From Aldehydirespirator sp965203575 (GTDB lineage Bacteria > Actinomycetota > Acidimicrobiia > Acidimicrobiales > Aldehydirespiratoraceae): a stretch of DNA of 64,000 nucleotides. A program made the translations under genes and the position numbers. The notes beneath the pieces are model-generated. The model did not search any database. It was given only the letters and a program-made list of their open reading frames with translations, and had not been told where the DNA came from. This document shows, in pieces, positions 33,647 to 41,812 of the stretch (position 1 is its first letter; the number at the start of each line of letters is the position of its first letter). The DNA lies in contig OZ241894.1 of NCBI GenBank assembly GCA_965203575.1, positions 2,356,001 to 2,420,000 on the forward strand. Direction: 5' to 3'.

Positions 33647-34539
33647 CAGCGCTGGACCTTGTCCAACTTGGGAACGAAGGGTGTCCGCATCTGCGTCCAG
33701 AACCCGGTCGGATAGTCGCGGTTGATGAGCCCCAGATCGCCTACCTCCCGCTCGGGGGGCAGGAACCGCGTCCCGAACAGCACATCCCACACGATGAGGT
33801 TGTTCCCGTAGTTGCTGTTGGATTCCGCGATCACTTCCGAGTGGTGCCAGCGGTGCAGCTCGGGGCCGCTGATGACGTAGTTGAGCGGACCCAGCCGCAC
33901 GTCGCAGTTCGAGTGCTGGAAGAAGCCGTTCACTGCGTAGAACACGAAGTATGAGGCCAGCACCTCCCTCCCCACCCCCATCACGGCGAAGGGCAAGGTG
34001 TCGAGCGCGAGTTGCACCGCCTTCTCGAAGGGGTGGAAGCGGCCGACGTTGAGCCAGTACAGGCGGTGCGGCGAATGATGGACGGCGTGGTAGCTCCACA
34101 TGAACTGGTAGCGGTGGAAGGCCCGGTGCAGCCAGTACCGGCCGAAGTCGGCGGCCAGCAGCATCATCGCCGCCTGCAGCACGACCGGGAGGCTGTGCGG
34201 CCAGATGGTGTCGACGGTCAGCCCGGCGGACCGGAGCCAGTCGGCGAGCCAGATGGTGACCGTGATCGACACCAGGTACGGCAGTGCCATCTGCACCGCC
34301 ACCATGAACGCCAGGTCGGCGCCGACTTCGTTTCGATGGGGTTTCCACCACTGCCGGTAGGGGAGCGCGAGCTCGTGCCAGGTCACGAGGGCTGCGGCGA
34401 CGACAGCCGCCGAGTAGGCGGCGGGCGTAACGTGCACGCCCGCCGCGGTCAGCAGGCCGAACACCGCCAAGGTGATCAGCACGACCGCCGGATATGAGAT
34501 CGCGACGACTAGTTTCGCTGCTCTAGTCCTTTCGGACAC
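33646..34539 (-). CDS. Membrane fatty-acid hydroxylase / sterol desaturase family protein
   Basis: 297 aa with about five hydrophobic segments and the three di-iron histidine boxes: HRAFH (about 157), HAVHH (about 170) and HRWHH (about 245). The family hydroxylates or desaturates lipid-like substrates in the membrane. It is the first gene of the four-gene operon; its product may feed the GH3 ligase with an oxidised acyl acid. It starts 22 nt after vapC on the same strand. Confidence 0.9.
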   Translation of the reverse strand: MSERTRAAKLVVAISYPAVVLITLAVFGLLTAAGVHVTPAAYSAAVVAAALVTWHELALPYRQWWKPHRNEVGADLAFMVAVQMALPYLVSITVTIWLADWLRSAGLTVDTIWPHSLPVVLQAAMMLLAADFGRYWLHRAFHRYQFMWSYHAVHHSPHRLYWLNVGRFHPFEKAVQLALDTLPFAVMGVGREVLASYFVFYAVNGFFQHSNCDVRLGPLNYVISGPELHRWHHSEVIAESNSNYGNNLIVWDVLFGTRFLPPEREVGDLGLINRDYPTGFWTQMRTPFVPKLDKVQR

Positions 34540-34561
34540 AGTCGCATTCTGGCACGGTTGG

Positions 34562-34966
34562 TCAGAGGTCGTCCGGGGGAACGATCACCTCGCAGAGAGG
34601 GCCGGTGGCCCGGCTGAGCCGGCGGTCGAGGGTGACCAGCGGCCAGTCGAGCGCCTCGGCCAGGGCCACATACCAGGCATCGTAGGCGGTGAGGTTGAAC
34701 CGGAGTTCCCACACGCGTCCGGCGAAGGGCCCGAACCGGTAGAGCCTCAGGTTCAACCGGAGCAGGTCGCGATGAGCGGCCGCGGCATCCAGGCGCGAGA
34801 CCGACCCCGACAGCTCTACCCGGCGCAGGATGTTGGTGGCTTCTGCTAGGGCCAGTTCGGGCGCGGCCAGAGGAGTCTGTGAGATTGACGCGCGTGCCCA
34901 GGATCCCTCACGTTGAGAATCGACACGCGCCGCGACGAGCACCGACGCGTCGACGACCGCACTCAC
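34562..34966 (-). CDS. vapC: VapC-type PIN-domain toxin
   Basis: 134 aa. Acidic PIN residues: Asp in AVVDASVLVAA, Glu in ELALAEATNIL, Asp in NLTAYDAWYVALAEAL and Asp in LVTLDRRLS. Such proteins are RNases that block translation. It starts 4 nt inside the antitoxin gene, as usual for vapBC. Confidence 0.88.
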   Translation of the reverse strand: MSAVVDASVLVAARVDSQREGSWARASISQTPLAAPELALAEATNILRRVELSGSVSRLDAAAAHRDLLRLNLRLYRFGPFAGRVWELRFNLTAYDAWYVALAEALDWPLVTLDRRLSRATGPLCEVIVPPDDL

Positions 34967-35199
34967 TTACGGTCGGCGTCGCGTGCGGCGAGGATCTCCT
35001 CAGCAGTGACGACTGTGCCCGACGCTTCAACCCGCTGCCTCACCTCGCGCAGCCACGTCTCGACCGAAGGCAGGCCCGCGAGCCGCTCCAATTCCTCCCG
35101 CAGGAACTCCTGCATGGACTGGCGCTTGAGCGCAGCCCGGGACGCCAGTTCGTCGCGCACCTCCTCGGGAACGTTCCGGATGGTGATCTGCACACCCAT
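34963..35199 (-). CDS. vapB: VapB/FitA-type ribbon-helix-helix antitoxin
   Basis: 78 aa. MGVQITIRNVPEEVRDELASRAALKRQSMQEFL is, across its parts, the ribbon-helix-helix DNA-binding fold of FitA-like antitoxins; the C-terminal tail wraps the toxin. It overlaps vapC (ATGA) and probably represses its own promoter in the 54 nt before it. Confidence 0.85.
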   Translation of the reverse strand: MGVQITIRNVPEEVRDELASRAALKRQSMQEFLREELERLAGLPSVETWLREVRQRVEASGTVVTAEEILAARDADRK

Positions 35200-35253
35200 G
35201 ACTGCATTATGACAGCATCAGCAGCGTTTCGCAAGCAGATATTTCAGATTATG

Positions 35254-36297
35254 TCATGTGACGATGGTGACCTCGGTGGCCTTGAGCGAGGCCCAGATCG
35301 TGAGGCCCGGCCGCAGGTCGAGCTCATCGGCGGAATGCTTGGTGACGTCGGCCTTCACCGCGACCGGTCCGCTCAGGTGCACCCGGGCCCGCTCCCCGTC
35401 TATGTCGACCCTGCGCAGCTCGGCCTGCCAGGCGTTGCGGGCGCTGCCCGCGGGCCGGTCGCGGTGAAGGGTGACCGCATGGGCGGGGAAGGTGACGTAG
35501 ACGGGTCCGGCTGCTTCCTCGGCCACGGCGAGCACCAGGCCGCCCTCGGTCGTCACCGACGTGCCGTGCGCCCGGCCCGGGACCACATTGGCGCCCAGGA
35601 AGGTGGCTGCCCACTCGCAGCCCGGTGAGGCCGTCACCTCCGCCGCGGAGCCCCGGCCGGCGACGGCACCGGCGTCGAGCACCACCACCCTCTGGGCCAG
35701 CGTGGCCACGTCCACCGGGTCGTGGGTGATGAGGATCACATGACGGGCCGGCGAGTCGCCGAGCAGGGAGCGCAACTGGGCGCGGCCCGACGAGTCCACC
35801 GAGGCCAGCGGCTCGTCCACGATCAGCACCTCGGGCTCGGGCGCCAGGGCCCGGGCGATGGCCACTCGCTGGCGCTGCCCGCCCGACAGCGCGGCCGGTC
35901 GCCTCGGCCACGCCGCGGAGTCCACGCCGACCCGCTCCAGCAGGGTCCCAGCCTGCCGGCGGGCGCCGGCCCGGTCCGCTCCCGCCCGGCGCAGCCCGAA
36001 CGCCACGTTGTCGATCACCCTGAGATGGCCGAAGAGCCGAAGGTCTTGGAACACCATGGCCACCCGGCGCCGGTGAGCCGGAACGAACACGCCGGCCGCC
36101 GGGTCGTCGGCCACGGACCCGGCGATCACCAGGCGACCATCGGCCAGGCGGTCGAGCCCGGCCACGGCCCGGCCCAGCGTCGTCTTGCCCGTGCCGTTGG
36201 CCCCGATCACTGCGGTGACCCCCTCGTCGATGTCGAGCCCGTCCACCTTCAGCGCCCAGCCTGAACGGGCTACCCGGCCGTCGAACGAGACCGTCAT
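35254..36297 (-). CDS. modC: Molybdate ABC transporter ATPase
   Basis: 347 aa. Walker A VIGANGTGKTT, Q-loop VFQDLRLFGHL, signature LSGGQRQRVAIARAL, Walker B VLIVDEPLASVD and H-loop LITHDP; the C-terminal 110 residues form a TOBE/MOP domain that binds molybdate in this family. It powers the ModAB importer encoded just upstream. The ATG sits in a duplicated 16-bp sequence (see the small frame at 36294). Confidence 0.92.
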   Translation of the reverse strand: MTVSFDGRVARSGWALKVDGLDIDEGVTAVIGANGTGKTTLGRAVAGLDRLADGRLVIAGSVADDPAAGVFVPAHRRRVAMVFQDLRLFGHLRVIDNVAFGLRRAGADRAGARRQAGTLLERVGVDSAAWPRRPAALSGGQRQRVAIARALAPEPEVLIVDEPLASVDSSGRAQLRSLLGDSPARHVILITHDPVDVATLAQRVVVLDAGAVAGRGSAAEVTASPGCEWAATFLGANVVPGRAHGTSVTTEGGLVLAVAEEAAGPVYVTFPAHAVTLHRDRPAGSARNAWQAELRRVDIDGERARVHLSGPVAVKADVTKHSADELDLRPGLTIWASLKATEVTIVT

Positions 36298-36392
36298 CTC
36301 GGCTCCTCCACCAGAATTGGCAGCTGGAAGGGCCGCTTTGGGAGTCGTGGGCTGCCAGTTCGGGCCAGCACGGTGGGCGTGGAGACCGTCAT
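36294..36392 (-). CDS. 32-codon frame between modB and modC, bounded by a duplicated start sequence
   Basis: Begins with the same bases as modC (GAGATGACGGTCTC) and encodes MTVSTPTVLARTG... of 32 residues. Its ATG overlaps the modB stop and its TGA overlaps the modC ATG, so all three are ATGA-coupled. More likely a duplication scar that keeps translational coupling than a functional peptide. Confidence 0.35.
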   Translation of the reverse strand: MTVSTPTVLARTGSPRLPKRPFQLPILVEEPR

Positions 36393-37216
36393 CTCGGCAT
36401 CCACCGGTCGCGCAGGGTGACCAGCACGGCCAGCGCCACCGCCATCAGGACCAGGCTGATGGCCACCGCCGCCTCCGGATTGCGCTCCAGGGCCAGGTAG
36501 GTCTCCAGCGGCAGCGTGCGGGTCCGGCCGGGGAAGCTGCCCGCGAACGTGAGCGTCGCCCCGAACTCGCCCAGAGCCCTCGCCCACGCCAGGGCGGTGC
36601 CGGCCGCCAGCGCGGGACGGATCGTGGGCAGCGTGACATGGGCCAGGGTGGCCCAGGCTCCCGCGCCGAGGGTGGCCGCGGCCTCGTCGAGCTCGTCGCC
36701 GGCTTGGCGCAGGGCGGCCTCGACGGTCACCACGAAGAAGGGGAGGGCCACGAAGGCGGCCGCCACCACGGACCCGGCCGTCGTGAACGGCAGGCTCACC
36801 CCGAACCATGAGTCGAGCCACTGGCCCACCAGGCCCCGGCGGCCCAGCGCGAACAGCAGGGCGGTGCCGGCCACCACGGGCGGCAGCACCATGGGCAGCA
36901 TCACCACGGCCCTGACGATCCGGGGGAACCGCAGTCGCCGGCGGGCCAGCACGAAGGCCAGGGGCAGGCCCAGCACTATGCAGGCTGCGGTGGCGGCCAG
37001 GCTGACGATCAACGAGACACGCAGGGCCTCCAGCACCTCGGACTCGCCCAGGATCGACGGAAGCGACGGCCATGGAGCCCGCTGCAGCAGCCCCACGATG
37101 GGCAGCAGCAGCAGGCCGAGGGCCACGAACCCCACCCAGGCCAGCGGAGCGGGCAACCGGCTGGCGGGCTGCGGCTCGGTGCCCGGATCGGCCCGGACGC
37201 GGGTCGGGGAGCTCAC
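36389..37216 (-). CDS. modB: Molybdate ABC transporter permease
   Basis: 275 aa with five to six membrane segments and the EAA loop DEAAATLGAGAWATLAHVTLP typical of ModB. It overlaps modA by 4 nt. It forms the membrane channel for molybdate or tungstate. Confidence 0.92.
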   Translation of the reverse strand: MSSPTRVRADPGTEPQPASRLPAPLAWVGFVALGLLLLPIVGLLQRAPWPSLPSILGESEVLEALRVSLIVSLAATAACIVLGLPLAFVLARRRLRFPRIVRAVVMLPMVLPPVVAGTALLFALGRRGLVGQWLDSWFGVSLPFTTAGSVVAAAFVALPFFVVTVEAALRQAGDELDEAAATLGAGAWATLAHVTLPTIRPALAAGTALAWARALGEFGATLTFAGSFPGRTRTLPLETYLALERNPEAAVAISLVLMAVALAVLVTLRDRWMPR

Positions 37217-37998
37217 GGCCGTCCGAACCCGTACGCGTGCAGCGCCTCGGCGCCGGTGCCGCCGGGGCCGGTGAAGTCGTCGATGACCGCCTGCACCTCA
37301 GACGCGGGCTCGGCGGACACCGCGGCGATGTAGTAGCCGTTGCGGTGATCGTTCAGTTCGGGGGCGTCGACCGTGGCCAGTCCCGCCCTTCTCGCGTCGG
37401 TGGCGTACACCAGTCCGGCATCGAGCTCACCGAGCGAGATCTTGGTGGCCAGGGCCCGCACGTTGGGCTCCAGCGTGTCGGCGGACGGTGTGACGCTTGC
37501 CTCGCTGAGTGCCTGCTGAGCCAGCGTTCCGCAGGGCACCTCCGTCGCGCACAGACCGACCAGGAGGCTTCTCCGGGACAGGTCGGCCAGTCCGGTGACG
37601 TCCCCCGGATTGTCGGCCGGAGTCGCGAGGACGAGGGTGTTCACGGCGATCAGGACGGGCTCGCCCCGCACCGAGCCTTCGGCGACGGCCCGGTCCATGG
37701 TGGCCGCATTGGCGGTGATCAGAACGTCGGCCTCGGCGCCGGCCGCGAGCTGGGCGACCAGCGTCGAGCTCGCCGCGACTACCGGAGTGACGCTCTCACG
37801 GTCCTCGAACACGGTCTCCAGCACATCAGTTAGCGAGGAGGCGGCCATCACCACCACGTCACCATCTCCGGTTCCACTGTCCCCGGCGCTGCTGCAGCCC
37901 GCGGCCCCAAGCGTCGCCACCACCATCAGGACCGTCGCCGTCAACCACGACACGGTCCACGGTGGGCGCCGGTGGCCGTTGGTGCTGCCCGCCGCCAT
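37213..37998 (-). CDS. modA: Molybdate-binding lipoprotein
   Basis: 261 aa: lipoprotein signal (VATLGAAGC-S), then VVVMAASSLTDVLETV, the oxyanion-binding Ser-Ser strand of ModA, VVAASSTLVAQLAAGAEADVL and a C-lobe ending in YYIAAVSAEPASEVQAVIDD. First gene of the modABC operon, divergent from mscS. Confidence 0.92.
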   Translation of the reverse strand: MAAGSTNGHRRPPWTVSWLTATVLMVVATLGAAGCSSAGDSGTGDGDVVVMAASSLTDVLETVFEDRESVTPVVAASSTLVAQLAAGAEADVLITANAATMDRAVAEGSVRGEPVLIAVNTLVLATPADNPGDVTGLADLSRRSLLVGLCATEVPCGTLAQQALSEASVTPSADTLEPNVRALATKISLGELDAGLVYATDARRAGLATVDAPELNDHRNGYYIAAVSAEPASEVQAVIDDFTGPGGTGAEALHAYGFGRP

Positions 37999-38027
37999 AG
38001 ACGGCCGAATCTACCTAGGCCGTGATT

Positions 38028-38040
38028 GGGCACTGTGCCC
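38028..38040. promoter_or_regulatory. Palindrome GGGCAC-t-GTGCCC between modA and mscS
   Basis: A perfect 6-bp inverted repeat with a 1-nt centre, 30 nt before the modA start on the minus strand and 38 nt before mscS on the plus strand. Possible operator; protein unknown. Confidence 0.3.
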
Positions 38041-38077
38041 TAGGGGCGGCCCGCCGCGCGGCCTCTAGGGTGTGGCG

Positions 38078-39187
38078 ATGCTCATCTTCGCTCAAACATC
38101 CACCAGTCAGGGACTCGCCGACGCCTGCGGCACGTCGAACCGCGGCTTCGTTTGCGAGCGGGTCTACGAGTGGACCGAGAACGGCGGGTTGGCCACCGCA
38201 GCCGACTGGCTGCTCGACCGGCCCATCCGCATCGCGCTCATCCTGCTGGTGGCCTGGTTCATCGCCCGCATCGCCAAGCGGGCCATCGTGCGCTTCACCA
38301 AGCGGATCGCGGCCACGCCGAGCAGCTCGCGGCTGCAGAAGCTGCGGGAGAAGGGCCCCGGTCGGGCCCTGATCGACGAGGCGGAGCGGTCCAGGGCCGA
38401 GGCCCGGGCCGAGACGCTGGGCCATGTGCTGCGCAGCGTCGTCGTGGCTCTGGTCTGGGGCTTCACCGCGCTGATCATCCTGGGCGAGATCGGCGTGAAC
38501 CTGGGACCGCTGATCGCGGGCGCGGGCATCGGCGGCGTGGCCTTGGGCTTCGGCGCCCAGTCGATCGTCAAGGACTTCCTGTCGGGCCTGTTCATGCTGA
38601 TCGAGGACCACTACGGGGTGGGCGACTTCGTCGACCTCGGCTACGCCTCGGGCACGGTTGAGGAGGTGTCGCTGCGGTCCACCACCATCCGGGACCTCAG
38701 GGGCACGGTGTGGCACGTCCCCAACGGCGAGATCGCCCGGGTGGGCAACTACTCGCAGCTCTGGTCCAAGGCCGTGGTCGACATCGAGGTGGCCTACGAC
38801 ACCGACGTCCGTGTCGCCATGGGGATCATGCAGCAGGTGGCCAACGAGCTCTGGGACGATCCGGAGTGGGGTGGCGACGAGCTCTCCGAGGCGCCGACGG
38901 TCTTCGGCATCCAGAGCCTGGGCGCGTCGGGTGTCGGCCTCAGGTTGGCGGTCAAGACCGAGCCCTCGATGCAGTGGTCGGTGGAGCGCGAGATCCGCCT
39001 GCGCCTCAAGGAGGCCTTCGACGCGGCCGGCATCGAGATCCCGTTCCCGCAGCAGACCACCTGGTTGCGCGACGACAGCGACCATGCAGCCACCGTCCTG
39101 TCCGAGGCCGAGCAGGCCGCCTTCCGGGCGCTCCACGAGGAGCAGCACGCTCCGAGACCGGAAGAAGAGTTCGAAGAGGACCGGTAG
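38078..39187 (+). CDS. mscS: Small-conductance mechanosensitive channel (MscS family)
   Basis: 369 aa. Three membrane segments, the last being LGPLIAGAGIGGVALGFGAQSIVKDFLSG, with the small-residue pore helix of MscS; then the beta domain (GVGDFVDLG.ASGTVEEVSLRSTTIRDLRG) and a vestibule domain ending in an acidic tail. It releases solutes on osmotic downshock. ATG 38078 preferred; GTG 38072 is in frame. Its stop overlaps the start of dispersed repeat copy B. Confidence 0.93.
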   Translation: MLIFAQTSTSQGLADACGTSNRGFVCERVYEWTENGGLATAADWLLDRPIRIALILLVAWFIARIAKRAIVRFTKRIAATPSSSRLQKLREKGPGRALIDEAERSRAEARAETLGHVLRSVVVALVWGFTALIILGEIGVNLGPLIAGAGIGGVALGFGAQSIVKDFLSGLFMLIEDHYGVGDFVDLGYASGTVEEVSLRSTTIRDLRGTVWHVPNGEIARVGNYSQLWSKAVVDIEVAYDTDVRVAMGIMQQVANELWDDPEWGGDELSEAPTVFGIQSLGASGVGLRLAVKTEPSMQWSVEREIRLRLKEAFDAAGIEIPFPQQTTWLRDDSDHAATVLSEAEQAAFRALHEEQHAPRPEEEFEEDR

Positions 39188-39273
39188 AGGCCGAGCGAAC
39201 AGGCGAGCGAGTCTGCCCATACGGGTGAGGCCGTGGCCCGAGCGGCCCGTGAGCGAAGCGAACAAGAGCGGGA
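39186..39273. repeat. Dispersed ~90-bp repeat, copy B
   Basis: Begins at the mscS stop codon (TAGAGGCCGAGCGAAC) and ends GAGCGGGA, 42 nt before the -35 of the ROK regulator. One base of the core differs (GAGCGAAGCG for GAGCGCAGCG). Confidence 0.85.
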
Positions 39274-39314
39274 TACAGGCCGAGCGGATCCGGTCGGGAA
39301 CTTCTGGGAGCCGC

Positions 39315-39351
39315 TTGACAAGGGAAGTTTGTAAGGTAATGTTACTAACAA
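39315..39351 (+). promoter_or_regulatory. Promoter and operator-like palindrome of the amino-sugar operon
   Basis: -35 TTGACA (39315-39320) and -10 TAATGT (39337-39342) are 16 nt apart. An imperfect palindrome TTGT...ACAA covers 39329-39351 and ends one base before the ATG. Transcription would start at or next to the ATG, so the regulator mRNA may be leaderless and self-repressed. Confidence 0.5.
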
Positions 39352-39352
39352 T

Positions 39353-40543
39353 ATGGGAGAGGGCTCTGGCTCGGGCGTTCTGAGGCTGCTCAACGGGCAG
39401 CGGATAGTCGACGCGCTGTTCTCGGCTCACCCGACCCGGATGTCGCGGGCCGGCATCGCCCGGGCCACCGGCCTGTCCAAGCCCACCGTGTCGGCGCTCA
39501 TCGCCGACATGGAATCGGCGGGCCTGGTTCGGATCTCCGACGAGAGCCCCAGTTCGGGGTCGATCGGCCGCCCGGCCGCCCTGTACGAGCTGGTCCCCAC
39601 GGTCCGCCACTCGGTAGTGGCCGACATCGGTGCGACGAAGATCCTCGTGGGCGTTGTCGACCTGTTCGGCAACCTGGTCGCCGAACAGGAACTCACCACC
39701 GGCCCCGATGCCCGCGCCGCATTGGAGAGTGTCACCACAGCCGCGTCGGAGATGTTGCGCGGCATCGACGGCGGATGCCACGCGATGTGCGTCGGTGTTC
39801 CCGGGATCTACCGGCCCGGCCGCGATCGCGTCGAACAGGCCCTCAACCTCCCCGGCTTCGACAACCTGGCCCTGGGCGCCTACCTCTCCGAGAGGTTCGA
39901 CGCCCGCGTCCATGTCGAGAACGACGTCAACCTGGCCGCCCTCGGCGAGTTGACCCGGATGGGCGAAGAGCAGGCCGACGGGGACTTCGCGGCCATCTCC
40001 GTGGGCACGGGCATCGGCCTGGGAATGGTGGTCGGCGGCGACCTCTACCGGGGCGGCACCGGATCGGCGGGCGAGCTGGGATCCCTGTTGCTGTCGCCGC
40101 CCAAGCCGGGCGAGGCGCCCGTGACCCTCGAGGATGTGGCCTCCGCGCCGTCCATCCGAAAGCGGTTCGGTCGGGCTATCGAGGACGGCCACGGCTCGGG
40201 ACTCGACGCCAGCGCCGACGTTCCCGACATATTCACGGCCGCGGCCACCGGTGACGCCGCCGCGTCGGCTGTGCTGGACGAGGTGGCGGCGGCCATGGCT
40301 CTGGCCGTGTCGCACCTGTGCCTGATCGCCGACCCGACCCGGGTCGTGTTCGGCGGTGGAGTCGGAGCCAACCCCGTGTTCGTGGATGCCGTTCGGGTCC
40401 ACCTGTCCCGTCTTGTGGCCGCACCGCCGGAGCTCGCGGCGTCGACATTGGGGCGGCAGGCGGCCCTGGTGGGAGCGGTGTCCATGTCGTTGCGCTTCAT
40501 CCACGAGTCCCTGGTGCCCGAGATCCTGGGGGACCAGCAGTGA
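39353..40543 (+). CDS. ROK-family transcriptional repressor (NagC/XylR type)
   Basis: 396 aa. N-terminal winged helix-turn-helix (SRAGIARATGLSKPTVSALI), then a ROK sugar-binding domain: VVADIGATKILVGVVDLFGN, GVPGIYRPGRD, VENDVNLAALGE, ISVGTGIGLGMVVGGDLYRG. The CXCGXXGC zinc motif of sugar kinases is absent, as expected where only the sugar is sensed. It overlaps the following M20 gene (GTGA). Likely senses the amino sugar or its phosphate and controls this operon. Confidence 0.88.
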   Translation: MGEGSGSGVLRLLNGQRIVDALFSAHPTRMSRAGIARATGLSKPTVSALIADMESAGLVRISDESPSSGSIGRPAALYELVPTVRHSVVADIGATKILVGVVDLFGNLVAEQELTTGPDARAALESVTTAASEMLRGIDGGCHAMCVGVPGIYRPGRDRVEQALNLPGFDNLALGAYLSERFDARVHVENDVNLAALGELTRMGEEQADGDFAAISVGTGIGLGMVVGGDLYRGGTGSAGELGSLLLSPPKPGEAPVTLEDVASAPSIRKRFGRAIEDGHGSGLDASADVPDIFTAAATGDAAASAVLDEVAAAMALAVSHLCLIADPTRVVFGGGVGANPVFVDAVRVHLSRLVAAPPELAASTLGRQAALVGAVSMSLRFIHESLVPEILGDQQ

Positions 40544-41790
40544 CGAGCGCGGCCACACGGGTCGCGTCGGCGGTCGATGGCGAGGCGGTCACCGAGCTCG
40601 TCCGCGAGGCCACCCGCATTCCGAGCATCACCCCGAACGAGGAGGAGTTCGCGCGCTGGGCTTGCCGCCAGATGGCCGAGTCGGATGCCTTCGACTCGGC
40701 CGAGCTCTTCGAGTGCGAGCCGGGCCGGCCCAATGTCTGGGGAACGGCCGGGGACGGCGCAGGAAGGTCGCTGCTGCTGGCCGGACACCTCGACACGGTG
40801 GCCGTCGAAGACTGGTCCCATCACTGGGCGGGAACCGACCGGGAGGATCCCTTCGGCGCCCACGTGATCGACGGCGAGCTATGGGGCCGGGGAGTCGCCG
40901 ACCAGAAGGCCGGCATCTGCGCCATCATCGAGGCGGTCCGGGCCTTCGGCCGGGTGGGCCTCCGGCCCGCCGGAAGGGTGTCGACCCTGTTCGTGTGCGA
41001 CGAGGAGTCGGGCCAGCCCGGCAGCGGTGTATCGGCCGGGATCCGGGCGTCGGTAGAGGGCCGGGCCGGACCGCGGCCCGATGCGGACTTCGCGATCTAC
41101 ACCGAGCCGACCACCTCCGCCATCTACACCGCCCAGATGGGCTTCCTCATCGCCGACATCTCCTATACGGGGGTCTCCGCCTACTTCGGCCGGCCCGAAC
41201 TCGGCGTCGACGCCCTGCGAGCCGGGCACCGCCTGCTCGACCGCCTGTGGGAGCACTCCGACCGGCTGCGGGAGTCGGTGCCCGCCCACGAGCTGCTGGG
41301 CGAGGCCTTCCTACTGGTCACGTCGGTCGAGTCGGGAGGCAACATCGCGGTGCCGGGCCGCTTCGAGCTGTCGCTGATCCGCAAGATCCTGCCGGGCGAG
41401 AGCCTCGACGCCGCGGCCACCAGCATCCAGTCCATTGCCGCTGACGTTGCCGGCGAGCACGGCGTCGAGTGCAGCGTCGAGTTCAGCGCGCCCCGCGACC
41501 ACCGGTTCGGGGGCACACCCGACGAGGTAGCCGCCGACCAGCCGGGGGTGGCCGCGCTGGCGCGGTCGATCGAGGCGGTGACCGGCGAACCGGCCCGCAT
41601 CGAGGGAGCGCCGTACTGGTCGGAGAAACCGTTCCTGCGGGACTTGAAGATCCCCGGCGTGTACTTCGCACCGGGCGACATCTCCAACTGCCACACCCCG
41701 TTCGAGCGCCTCGCCATCGACGAGCTGGTGGCGGCCACCCGCACGCTCGCTCATTTCATCGCCCAGTGGTGCGGCGCTCACGATCCATAA
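40540..41790 (+). CDS. M20-family metallopeptidase / deacylase
   Basis: 416 aa. Zinc-site motifs: LLLAGHLDTVAV, LWGRGVADQKAGICA (bridging Asp), VCDEESGQPG (catalytic Glu and ligand), a lid domain, and FAPGDISNCHTPFE, whose His is the last ligand. Relatives remove acyl or succinyl groups from amines (ArgE, DapE). In this operon it may deacylate an N-acylated amino sugar or sugar-amino-acid conjugate before phosphorylation. Start GTG 40540 overlaps the repressor stop. Confidence 0.82.
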   Translation: MTSAATRVASAVDGEAVTELVREATRIPSITPNEEEFARWACRQMAESDAFDSAELFECEPGRPNVWGTAGDGAGRSLLLAGHLDTVAVEDWSHHWAGTDREDPFGAHVIDGELWGRGVADQKAGICAIIEAVRAFGRVGLRPAGRVSTLFVCDEESGQPGSGVSAGIRASVEGRAGPRPDADFAIYTEPTTSAIYTAQMGFLIADISYTGVSAYFGRPELGVDALRAGHRLLDRLWEHSDRLRESVPAHELLGEAFLLVTSVESGGNIAVPGRFELSLIRKILPGESLDAAATSIQSIAADVAGEHGVECSVEFSAPRDHRFGGTPDEVAADQPGVAALARSIEAVTGEPARIEGAPYWSEKPFLRDLKIPGVYFAPGDISNCHTPFERLAIDELVAATRTLAHFIAQWCGAHDP

Positions 41791-41812
41791 ACCGGACCCA
41801 AAGGGAGGGGCC

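Noticed and set aside
38015..40558. 847-codon open frame on the minus strand
   Set aside because: It is antisense to mscS and the ROK regulator, both of which have clear families. Its translation is rich in His, Gly, Arg and Asp without motifs, as expected from the complement of GC-rich coding DNA.
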